Source: Streptococcus gordonii
Lineage (GTDB): Bacteria; Bacillota; Bacilli; Lactobacillales; Streptococcaceae
Length of the DNA stretch: 64,000 bases
Reading direction: 5' to 3'
Assembly: GCF_001553855.1 (NCBI RefSeq)
Contig: NZ_LQWV01000040.1
Location: 124,001-188,000, forward strand
Every line of letters starts with the position of its first letter. The first letter of the stretch is position 1. This document shows positions 46,083-53,660 of this stretch, one piece after another. The position numbers and the translations under genes were made by a program. The notes under the pieces were generated by a model, which did not search any database, was not told the DNA's origin, and was given only the letters and a program-made list of their open reading frames with translations.

Positions 46083-47528
46083 ATGATAAAAATTGAAACA
46101 ATAATAGATATTTTAAAAAAAGATCATAATTTTCGTGAAATCATCAAAGACGGCCACTACTTCTTTCATGATAGTGGACTGACTTTTGACAAAATCAGCT
46201 ATGATAGCCGTAATGTGACAGATACGACCCTCTTCTTTGTTAAAGGCGAAAACTTCAAAAAAGAATTCCTAGAAGGTGCTGTAGAGTCTGGTCTGAAATT
46301 TTATATCAGTGAGAGCGATTTTGAAGTAGGAATCCCTGTACTTGTTGTTAATGATATCAAGCAGGCTATGAGCTTGATTGCCATGGAGTTTTATGGTAAT
46401 CCGCAAGACAAGCTTAAAATTTTAGCCTTTACAGGAACCAAGGGAAAAACAACGTCTGCTTACTTTGCCTACCAAATCCTATCGCAAAGTCACCAACCAG
46501 CCCTCCTATCCACCATGAATACCACCTTAGATGGCAAGAACTTCTTCAAGTCCAGCCTAACAACGCCAGAGAGCTTAGATTTATTTGAAATGATGGCCCA
46601 GGCTGTAGCTAATGACCGCACTCATCTGATTATGGAAGTTTCCAGTCAAGCCTATCTAAAAAAACGTGTTTATGGTTTAACTTTCGATGCCAGTGTTTTT
46701 CTCAATATCAGTCCTGATCATATCGGGCCAATTGAACATCCCACTTTTGAAGACTACTTCTACAACAAACGGCTCTTGATGGAAAATAGCAGAGCAGTGG
46801 TTGTCAACAGTGGCATGGATCATTTCCAAATCGTGAAAGAGCAAGTCTCTTCAATAGAACATGATTTCTATGGAGAAAATTCTAGCAACACCATCATAGA
46901 TTCTCAAGCCTTTAGCTTTGAAACAAGTGGCAAGCTAGCCGGAAAATACAACATTCAGCTTATCGGGCGTTTCAATCAAGAAAATGCTCTAGCTGCGGGC
47001 CTCGCCTGTCTTAGACTAGGTGCTAGCTTAACAGACATTCAAAAGGGAATTGCTCTTACTCGAGTTCCGGGGCGAATGGAAGTACTGACCCAAAAAAATG
47101 GTGCTAAAGTCTTTGTTGATTACGCTCATAATGGAGACAGTTTAACCAAACTGCTCAGTGTAGTCCAGGAACATCAAAAAGGCCAGACCGTTCTTGTTCT
47201 AGGAGCAACTGGAAACAAAGGAGAAAGTAGACGAAAGGATTTTGGAATCTTACTCAATAAACACCCAGAGATTCAAGTCATCCTGACTGCTGACGACCCT
47301 AATCGCGAAGATCCTGTAGCCATTGCCAAAGAAATCGCTAGTTATATATCCCACGATGTCACCATTATCGCTGATCGTGCAGAAGCAATAAAGGCAGCAA
47401 TGAGTCTTACTAGGCAAGAAGGAGATGCTGTTATTTTAGCTGGTAAAGGAGCCGATGCTTACCAGATTGTCCATGATCAAAAAGTAGCCTATCCAGGTGA
47501 CTATCAAATCGCAGAAAAATATCTATAA
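46083..47528 (+). CDS. murE: UDP-MurNAc-L-Ala-D-Glu:L-lysine ligase
   Basis: A 481-residue essential ligase that adds the third residue (L-Lys) of the peptidoglycan stem peptide in the cytoplasm. ATP site [14 protein letters not shown] (about 118), UDP-sugar region [12 protein letters not shown], the carbamylated-lysine zone near 220 and the amino-acid motif DDPNRED (about 404) are present; DDPN in place of DNPR is the lysine-type form. The start [14 protein letters not shown] matches the streptococcal N-terminus. The mRNA appears to begin at the ATG itself. Confidence 0.95.
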   Translation: MIKIETIIDILKKDHNFREIIKDGHYFFHDSGLTFDKISYDSRNVTDTTLFFVKGENFKKEFLEGAVESGLKFYISESDFEVGIPVLVVNDIKQAMSLIAMEFYGNPQDKLKILAFTGTKGKTTSAYFAYQILSQSHQPALLSTMNTTLDGKNFFKSSLTTPESLDLFEMMAQAVANDRTHLIMEVSSQAYLKKRVYGLTFDASVFLNISPDHIGPIEHPTFEDYFYNKRLLMENSRAVVVNSGMDHFQIVKEQVSSIEHDFYGENSSNTIIDSQAFSFETSGKLAGKYNIQLIGRFNQENALAAGLACLRLGASLTDIQKGIALTRVPGRMEVLTQKNGAKVFVDYAHNGDSLTKLLSVVQEHQKGQTVLVLGATGNKGESRRKDFGILLNKHPEIQVILTADDPNREDPVAIAKEIASYISHDVTIIADRAEAIKAAMSLTRQEGDAVILAGKGADAYQIVHDQKVAYPGDYQIAEKYL

Positions 47529-47532
47529 AAAT

Positions 47533-47563
47533 AAAAAGAGAGTTAACATTTAACTCTCTTTTT
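47533..47563 (+). terminator. Terminator of murE
   Basis: Perfect 14-bp stem AAAAAGAGAGTTAA / TTAACTCTCTTTTT with a 3-nt loop. Confidence 0.9.
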
Positions 47564-47598
47564 GGTTACAATTATTTATTCAAGCTAGGGTTAATACC

Positions 47599-47743
47599 TT
47601 AAACTGCGTCTTCGACAGCACCTTTGGTAGCTCCTGCAACTTCTTTTGTTTTGGCAACTGTCTTTTCTAAAAGACTGTCAGCTTCTATCTAGTTTTTCTA
47701 AAACTTTTCCTTGCTTTTCTTTTTAAGCTGAAAAATCTCTCAT
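47599..47743 (-). pseudogene. Degraded CsbD-like stress protein gene
   Basis: From ATG at 47743 the frame reads MRDFSA, stop, KEKQGKVLEKLDR; shifting by one base it continues SLLEKTVAKTKEVAGATKG and AVEDAV before TAA at 47599. The Lys/Glu/Ala-rich repetitive pattern with KTKEVAG resembles small CsbD-family stress proteins. One nonsense codon and one frameshift disable it. Family identity is a judgement from the short conserved tail. Confidence 0.55.
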
Positions 47744-47778
47744 TTTCAAAGCTCAAACGTTCTGATTCTTTTAAAACA

Positions 47779-48432
47779 TCAGTTCAAACGAAAACTCAAC
47801 TTTTCCTTGTCAAAGCTAGCCTCTAGCTCGTATTTGCCAGTTTCGTTTTGCCGAATATAGCCCAAAATCACTAGGCTATCGACAAAAATGTCCCGCCTCT
47901 TCTGCATGAGTTCATCCTTGCGGACATACTTGAGAAGAAAGGTCGTCATATACTTGAGTGCATACTCTGGATTGACATCGCCCAAGACAGCATAGAGGGG
48001 CTTTTGTGCTTCAGAAAGAGGATATTGATGCTGCATTTTATAAAAATAATTAGCCAAGGTCAGCTTATCCCGCTGAAAATCTGTCTCTTCCAGCAAAACC
48101 GCAGCATTGGTCTGATTGGAAAGCTGGGTCTCAAAGCGTAGCTCCAACAGTTCTTGATAGAGGGGACTGTCATCACGGATAAAGACTTCCTGATCCAAAC
48201 ACAAGTCCTCCAAACTTTCCACAAGAGGCAACGACAGGTCATATCGCTTGTTCTCCCGCCGGATGTAGCCAGCTTTGATATAGTCCTCTATTGAGCGGTC
48301 AATATTAGCCACGCCCTCAAACGCTCGCTTAATCTCCCGCAGAATCACTGCCTCATGCCGATCCAAATAATCAATCAGTTTCTGAAAAAAAGGCTGGCGC
48401 GTCAAACGGCTGGGATTGATGATTTTAATCAT
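47779..48432 (-). CDS. Streptococcal hypothetical protein, probably DUF1803
   Basis: A 217-residue soluble protein with an N-terminal winged-helix-like stretch (EAVILREIKRAFEGVANIDRSIEDYIKAGYIRREN, quoted in parts: EAVILREIKRAF, DRSIEDYIKAGYI) and a conserved LTLANYFYKMQ and YMTTFLLKYVRKDELMQKR. It fits the DUF1803 family of Lactobacillales. Function unknown. It overlaps the end of the upstream YiiX-like gene by 8 bp, so both are made together. Confidence 0.72.
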   Translation of the reverse strand: MIKIINPSRLTRQPFFQKLIDYLDRHEAVILREIKRAFEGVANIDRSIEDYIKAGYIRRENKRYDLSLPLVESLEDLCLDQEVFIRDDSPLYQELLELRFETQLSNQTNAAVLLEETDFQRDKLTLANYFYKMQHQYPLSEAQKPLYAVLGDVNPEYALKYMTTFLLKYVRKDELMQKRRDIFVDSLVILGYIRQNETGKYELEASFDKEKLSFRLN

Positions 48433-48937
48433 GGAGTTCTCCTTTATAGATAAGTTTTCTTGACTGAGCCAACTGGCTAGGGTTCGTCCCAGGCTGATCT
48501 ACAGGAACCGCCAAGCCCAAATCCCGATAATATTCCTTCCAAAAATCAGAAATCAGATTTTCCTCATCGCCAAACTGCATGGGAATCGTATCAAAAATCG
48601 GCAAAATCTCTGCAATATACTCCGAACAGTAAAAACCATCAGCCTGAGGATAAAAGCCGAAATTGTAAGGCTTTCCTAGATGTAATTTGGCCCTTTTAAA
48701 GACAGCTTCTACTTCAATAGCTGGATAGCAATACACGTCATAAATATCCTTATCCTGCAAAAAATCAGACAAGTCTTGATTGACAACACCCTTCTCATGG
48801 GTTGCATGATAAATCTCACCATTAAAAAAGATGGCCACGTGGCTATATGAACCAGTTGCTGCTCGAATGGCTTCAGCAATTTCTGAAGATCCGACTGTAA
48901 AAATCAAATCTCCATTTTGTAAATCTTGAATCTTCAT
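48425..48937 (-). CDS. YiiX/NlpC-P60-like permuted papain-fold protein
   Basis: A 170-residue protein with the permuted papain layout: GDLIFTVG, the His in YSHVAIFFNGEIYHAT (about 33-48) and the catalytic Cys in FYCSEYIAE (about 105-113). Such enzymes act on peptide or amide bonds, often of the cell wall. It has no signal peptide, so it is cytoplasmic. GAGAG is the only ribosome-site candidate. Partnership with the overlapping DUF1803 gene is suggested by the coupling only. Confidence 0.8.
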   Translation of the reverse strand: MKIQDLQNGDLIFTVGSSEIAEAIRAATGSYSHVAIFFNGEIYHATHEKGVVNQDLSDFLQDKDIYDVYCYPAIEVEAVFKRAKLHLGKPYNFGFYPQADGFYCSEYIAEILPIFDTIPMQFGDEENLISDFWKEYYRDLGLAVPVDQPGTNPSQLAQSRKLIYKGELHD

Positions 48938-48951
48938 TTCTCTCGCCTATC

Positions 48952-48975
48952 AAAAAAGGAGTCAAAACTCCTTTT
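48952..48975 (-). terminator. Terminator of ppaC
   Basis: Minus-strand perfect stem AAAAGGAGT / ACTCCTTTT with a 4-nt loop, followed by TT. Confidence 0.8.
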
Positions 48976-49028
48976 AGGTATGAGGGGAATAGCCCCCATT
49001 TAGTAATTTATTTCGTCATTTGAGCTCT

Positions 49029-49964
49029 TTAAGCATTAAAACTTTCTGTCAGCTGAGGTACCACTTGTTTCTTACGAGAAACAGCGCCTGCAAGGAAAGC
49101 ATGGTTGTTTTCAAGAACAAAGTTGAAGGCTGCTTCGACCTTGTCCATATTGCTTCCGATAGCCAAAATTTCTGAGTTTGAGTTGATGATGTCTGTAATC
49201 ATCAAGACGAAGTCAGAGTAGCCATTGTCAGCGATTGCTTTTTCAATAGCCGCTTCGATTTCTGCTTGACGCTCCAAAACTTCTGCAATGTCAACAGTAT
49301 TGACCTGTGCTACACGGACATTGTTTCCATTCAACTCAAATGTTTTCGCATCGATGTCGATCAATTCTTCTGCAGACTTGCTAGCCAAGTTTGTACCTGC
49401 CTTAAGCATAGCCAAACCGTACTCTTCCAAGTTGACACCAGCCAGCTCAGCCAATTCTGGTGCAATGACCTTGTCAGTCGGATGAGTCGTTGGCGACTTG
49501 AGCAAGAGAGTATCAGAAATCAAACCAGACAGCATCAATCCTGCAATTTCTTTTGGAACTGCTACGCCATGTTCTTTGAACATACGATAAACAATAGATG
49601 AAGCAGAACCAACTGGCTCCAAACGCATGTAAAGTGGACTAGCTGTTTCAAAGTTAGCAACACGGTGGTGGTCCACCACGCCATAAACTTCAACTTCAGC
49701 GATATCAGCCACAGACTGCTGGAATTCATTGTGGTCTGTCAAGATTACTTGCTCAGCTCCCTCTGCTTTAGCAGAAGTAATCACGCGCGGTGCCGCCACG
49801 CCAAAGTAATCCAAAACAAAGGCAGTTTCTTCATTAGGCTCTCCCAATGCAACAGCTTCTGTATCCAAGCCATAAGCTTCGCGAGCCAAGTAAGCAAATG
49901 CGTAAGATGAACCGATAGCATCTGAATCAGGATTTTGGTGACCGAAAACTAAAATTTTAGACAT
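49029..49964 (-). CDS. ppaC: Manganese-dependent inorganic pyrophosphatase
   Basis: A 311-residue family II pyrophosphatase (DHH superfamily). Metal-site motifs [13 protein letters not shown] (7-19), ILTDHNE (about 73) and the DHH signature YGVVDHHR (about 94) are present; the C-terminal DHHA2 domain ends [10 protein letters not shown]. It hydrolyses pyrophosphate to pull biosynthesis forward and prefers Mn2+ as cofactor. Stands alone between its own terminator and pflA's. Confidence 0.97.
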   Translation of the reverse strand: MSKILVFGHQNPDSDAIGSSYAFAYLAREAYGLDTEAVALGEPNEETAFVLDYFGVAAPRVITSAKAEGAEQVILTDHNEFQQSVADIAEVEVYGVVDHHRVANFETASPLYMRLEPVGSASSIVYRMFKEHGVAVPKEIAGLMLSGLISDTLLLKSPTTHPTDKVIAPELAELAGVNLEEYGLAMLKAGTNLASKSAEELIDIDAKTFELNGNNVRVAQVNTVDIAEVLERQAEIEAAIEKAIADNGYSDFVLMITDIINSNSEILAIGSNMDKVEAAFNFVLENNHAFLAGAVSRKKQVVPQLTESFNA

Positions 49965-50047
49965 GATAAACCTCTTTTTTATATAAACTTTATTGCATTT
50001 ATTTTACCACAATTACAAGCATTTCACAAAAACAGAAGAAGATTTTT

Positions 50048-50081
50048 TGAAAAAAGGACTGGTCAACTCACCAGTCCTTTT
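50048..50081 (-). terminator. Terminator of pflA
   Basis: Minus-strand perfect stem AAAAGGACTGGT / ACCAGTCCTTTT with a 6-nt loop and a T tail. Confidence 0.9.
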
Positions 50082-50099
50082 ATTGATACTCAAAACAGA

Positions 50100-50909
50100 T
50101 CAGCTATTATGTACCCGGTTCATATACTCTGTATAGGACTCTGTCTGCATGAGCTCCTTGGCATTCTTGACCCGATCAGCTGTCGGAGGCTTAACCCCTT
50201 CCAGCTTGTAAGGAATGCCCAGCTCCCGCCATTTGAATTCTCCCATGGTATGATAAGGTAGAATTTCAAACTTATCAACGTTCTTCAGTGTCTTAACAAA
50301 CTTACCTAGCTCAATCAGGTCATCATCACGGTCGGTCAATCCTGGTACCAAGACATGACGGATCCAGACTGGTTTTCCAATATCAGACAAATACTTGGCA
50401 CAGGCCAAAATATTTTTGTTGGTCTGGCTGGTCACGATTCTGTGCTGTTCTTCATTAATTTCCTTGATATCCAAAAGGACAAGGTCGGTGACCGCCATAA
50501 GTTTGTCAAATTTTTTCAGATAGCGTGGTGTATTTCTGAAGGGAAGGGCACATGTATCCAAGGTACAGTGGATACCCAGCTCCTTAGCCTTGGTAAAGAA
50601 GGCAATCAAAAAATCAATCTGCAACAAAGCCTCTCCACCACTGACAGTGATGCCACCTTTGTTACCCCAGAAGCCCTTATAACGGAGAGCTTCTTGCAAG
50701 ACATCATCCACTGTCCGCAGCTGAGATTTGTTGGTCTCCATTTCCCATGTATCCGGATTATGGCAATACTGACAGCGCATATGACAACCTTGTAAAAAGA
50801 CAATGAAACGAATGCCAGGTCCATCTACAGCACCAAAACTCTCGGTAGAGTGGACCATGCCCGTCACCTTTCCATAATCAATAGTTTCTTCATTTTTCTC
50901 TTCAACCAT
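50100..50909 (-). CDS. pflA: Pyruvate formate-lyase-activating enzyme
   Basis: A 269-residue radical SAM activase that puts the glycyl radical on pyruvate formate-lyase under anaerobic conditions. The radical SAM motif GCHMRCQYCHNP lies near residue 41, preceded by GPGIRFIVFLQ, and GGITVSGGEAL is near 84. The gene is monocistronic. A cre-like palindrome lies just after its predicted transcription start. Confidence 0.95.
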   Translation of the reverse strand: MVEEKNEETIDYGKVTGMVHSTESFGAVDGPGIRFIVFLQGCHMRCQYCHNPDTWEMETNKSQLRTVDDVLQEALRYKGFWGNKGGITVSGGEALLQIDFLIAFFTKAKELGIHCTLDTCALPFRNTPRYLKKFDKLMAVTDLVLLDIKEINEEQHRIVTSQTNKNILACAKYLSDIGKPVWIRHVLVPGLTDRDDDLIELGKFVKTLKNVDKFEILPYHTMGEFKWRELGIPYKLEGVKPPTADRVKNAKELMQTESYTEYMNRVHNS

Positions 50910-50927
50910 AACACAACCTCTTCACTC

Positions 50928-50957
50928 TGAAAACGTTTTATAACTATTTTTATTATA
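50928..50957 (-). promoter_or_regulatory. pflA promoter with cre-like site
   Basis: On the minus strand TGTTATAAT (-10 at 50952-50957) is followed about 10 bp later by ATAAAACGTTTTCA (50928-50941). This matches TGNAANCGNNNNCA except for the first two bases. CcpA bound there would act as a roadblock. Confidence 0.5.
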
Positions 50958-51168
50958 ACACGATTAATGATAAAAATGACTTCATTTGCCTATTTTTTAG
51001 AAAACAAACTGTTTTTCAGTTTCATTTTCATTGTCTTACAACAGATAAGCTTCAACTTTTTTTCTCATCTCTGATACAAGAAATTAATCTTTTCAGGCTC
51101 TAGACTTAATTTTTTTATTTCAAATAGCAAACTCACTTTCAACCCTCCTTCTCCCCCTCTCTATTCCA

Positions 51169-51193
51169 ATAAAAAAGAGGGTTTCCCCTCTTT
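51169..51193 (-). terminator. Terminator of the pilin-like adhesin gene
   Basis: Minus-strand stem AAAGAGGG / CCCTCTTT with a GAAA loop, then TTTATT. The 215 bp upstream to 50960 hold no gene. Confidence 0.85.
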
Positions 51194-51204
51194 ATATTTT
51201 CTTC

Positions 51205-53289
51205 TTAACTATGTTTTTTCTTCCAAACCAAACCAAGGAGAACAATCGTTGCAAGTCCTGCTACAAAGATAAATTTGCTGTCTGACGAACCTGTATTTGG
51301 AAGTTCTTTCTTGCTGTCCTTGCTTGATGGAGTTTTTGATTTAGGATTTTTCGGTGGTTGGTAACTGTTGGTAAAGCTATCTTTTCCTCCTTCATAAGAA
51401 ACTGTTGAAAGAAGATTGCCATTCTCATTCGTTACAGTAATCGTTACTTTAATTTCACTGTTGTCATAAGCAACGCCTTGTGCATCACCCTTTACTTCGC
51501 GAATTGTATACGTGTATGTTCCAGTTTTAGTAAAGGCAAGAGTCTTGAAATCTACACTTCCATCTGCCTTATTTTTAACTGTTTCAATTACCTTACCTTT
51601 AGCATCTCTTAGTTCAAATGAGAACTCGCCATCTTTCAAGTCACGACCTGTTAAGAATTTCTTAACTTTTAATTGAGCTGTTGTTGAACCTGGGACATAA
51701 GTATTGGTAAACTGTTTTTTGTTATCGTCATAGCTAACTTTTGCCACCAACTTGCCTTGATTATCCGCTTTTACTTTAATTTTAGCAGTTATTACAGATG
51801 AGTCATATACGACCCCACTGATATTGCCAGATTTTTCTCTGATTGTGTAAGTATAAGTTCCAGCTTTTGTAAAAGTTAAAGGTGAGAATTTAATGGAGCC
51901 ATCAGCCGCATTATTAACAGTCTCAATTTCAGCTCCATTCTTATCATACAAGGTGAAAAAGAACTCGCCACCATTTAGATCACGACCAATCATGACTTTT
52001 TGAACCATCAGCTGAGCAGATGCAGAAGATTGTTTTCTATCAACAATTGTTTTTGAAGCCATTTTAAGAGTGCTATCAAAGTCGTCCGGACTTACTTTAA
52101 CATCATCCGCCAACTCATATCCAGCAGGGGCTTCCGTCTCTCTAATTGTATAGTCATCTTTCAAGAGATTGCTGACTTCTGCAATACCTTGGTCGTTTGT
52201 CACTACTTGAGCAACTACTTGACCAGAACGATCACGAATAATATCAAATTTAGCACCTGGCAAAGCTGAACCATCATCTGATACTTTTTTAATTTGAATT
52301 TTATAAGTGTATCCTTCTGCCTCGCCATGACCTAGGTAATAAGTATAAGTTGAATTACGACTGTCTTCAACTCCGTTTGTCGTTGTCAAAGTAGCTGCAT
52401 TTAAAAAGTTTTCGCCATCTGAAGGTGCATATGGCAGTTGAACCGAGTAATTAATCCGAATTCCTTCATTAGCCGAAAGATCTGGTAATTGAACAGAAAA
52501 ATTATCATCAGTAAAGTTTACAGTAGTTTGGCCTGTAATGTCTACAGCGTTATCTAAAACCCAATCGCCATCGCGGAAGGCCCAAACTCCCTTATAAACT
52601 CGGAAAGTATCTTGTTTATAAGTAGCACCTGGGATTTTTAAAACGTCTGCTATTTTTACACCAGACATAGCTTTTCCGCTTCTGTTGACTGAAATCGAAT
52701 AGCGTCCAATTGTTGGCTCAGCTACATCCTGCCAACCAACTTTGTTTAAGTCTTCTTTTTTAGCTTGACCAATTCCGGTGAAGTTAATCTTACCTGCTGG
52801 GAAGAGTTTTCCTCCGACGGTAATATCAATTGGTACTTCTTTTTCTTTCTTAATCACATTATGATCTGCACGAACATAAAAATAAAAGGTTCCTTTTACA
52901 TCCGAATGTGTTTCAACATAAGGTTCATAAGTAATCGTTACTACCTTTGTTTGCTGATCTACAACTGCCTTGGCAACAACATTTCCATCTTGGTCTTTTA
53001 TGTCAAAGCTACCAGTACTTGCTAAAGTAACAACATCCGGTAGTTGAACATCCGTTGTGTCTCCTGCCTTTATTTCATTATTGTGTAATTTAAACTCCAC
53101 ATTAATACGAAATTCTTGCCACTGATCAACATTAGAAGAAGTGAGCTCGTTTCCCTTGCTATCCGTCAGATACATCCGAGTAATGACATCTCCATGTTCT
53201 GTAGCAAAGACCTTGTTTCCTTGAGTAACAAATAGACTGAATAGTAGAGTTAGGGGAAGAAAAATCATCATCAAGATTTTTTTATTCAT
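51205..53289 (-). CDS. LPXTG-anchored pilin-like surface adhesin
   Basis: A 694-residue wall protein. A signal peptide (about 1-29) is followed by an Ig-like adhesive region (30-325) of the kind seen in collagen-adhesin heads, a SpaA-type prealbumin-like domain (about 330-415, GAKFDIIRD to YTIRETEAPAGYELAD) and two Spy0128/FctA-type repeats (425-534 and 535-644, each with GRDLxxGEF and GTYTYTIRE). The sorting signal LPNTG is at 663-667, with a helix and KKKHS tail. Both domain types normally carry internal isopeptide bonds. No pilus sortase or second pilin gene is adjacent, so it is likely a single surface fibril attached by housekeeping sortase A. Binding partner unknown. Confidence 0.9.
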   Translation of the reverse strand: MNKKILMMIFLPLTLLFSLFVTQGNKVFATEHGDVITRMYLTDSKGNELTSSNVDQWQEFRINVEFKLHNNEIKAGDTTDVQLPDVVTLASTGSFDIKDQDGNVVAKAVVDQQTKVVTITYEPYVETHSDVKGTFYFYVRADHNVIKKEKEVPIDITVGGKLFPAGKINFTGIGQAKKEDLNKVGWQDVAEPTIGRYSISVNRSGKAMSGVKIADVLKIPGATYKQDTFRVYKGVWAFRDGDWVLDNAVDITGQTTVNFTDDNFSVQLPDLSANEGIRINYSVQLPYAPSDGENFLNAATLTTTNGVEDSRNSTYTYYLGHGEAEGYTYKIQIKKVSDDGSALPGAKFDIIRDRSGQVVAQVVTNDQGIAEVSNLLKDDYTIRETEAPAGYELADDVKVSPDDFDSTLKMASKTIVDRKQSSASAQLMVQKVMIGRDLNGGEFFFTLYDKNGAEIETVNNAADGSIKFSPLTFTKAGTYTYTIREKSGNISGVVYDSSVITAKIKVKADNQGKLVAKVSYDDNKKQFTNTYVPGSTTAQLKVKKFLTGRDLKDGEFSFELRDAKGKVIETVKNKADGSVDFKTLAFTKTGTYTYTIREVKGDAQGVAYDNSEIKVTITVTNENGNLLSTVSYEGGKDSFTNSYQPPKNPKSKTPSSKDSKKELPNTGSSDSKFIFVAGLATIVLLGLVWKKKHS
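51358..52017 (-). repeat. Two FctA/Spy0128-type domain repeats in the adhesin
   Basis: Residues 425-534 (51688-52017) and 535-644 (51358-51687) share GRDLxxGEFxF, KxADGS and AGTYTYTIRE blocks with the same spacing of 110 residues. Copy number could vary between strains. Confidence 0.8.
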
Positions 53290-53355
53290 TTTATCATCTC
53301 CTTTTCCAAAAAAATATACAACAACAGGATCGTTTTATAACAAAACTATCACTTC

Positions 53356-53384
53356 ATTATAAAATAATTTCCTTGGATTTTCAA
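53356..53384 (-). promoter_or_regulatory. Promoter of the pilin-like adhesin
   Basis: Minus strand TTGAAA, 17 bp, TATAAT; AAAGGAG precedes the ATG about 60 nt later. Confidence 0.7.
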
Positions 53385-53446
53385 GCATTTTCTAAATTGC
53401 TTTCACAAAGAGCTCTTTTGCTAGGCACCTATCTTCAAACAAACTC

Positions 53447-53523
53447 AAAATAAAAAGCTATATCAATCTTATGGCAAACTGGATCATTTTATTGATCCAC
53501 TGATTACCATAAGAAGATATAGC
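53447..53523 (-). terminator. Three-tier terminator of the nuclease gene
   Basis: Nested inverted repeats GCTATATC/GATATAGC, CTTATGG/CCATAAG and GGATCA/TGATCC share one axis, and the minus strand continues CTTTTTATTTT. It is the only hairpin downstream of the nuclease gene (stop 53661). The 137 bp between hold no recognised gene. Confidence 0.7.
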
Positions 53524-53660
53524 GAGTCTATCTTAAGCATCCGATACTTCAGCTCAAGAGGCAGATCATAGTTGATATGATGAACTACTACTGTCACTTT
53601 ATTTTCAACCCAAAATACTTATTCTGCTAAGAATAGATGAGGGTCGAAGATGTTTAGAGC

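Noticed and set aside
53529..53660. Short minus-strand open frame (reads HHINYDLPLELKYRMLKI) after the nuclease gene, perhaps a transposase scrap
   Set aside because: No start codon with a ribosome site, and I recognise no transposase family.
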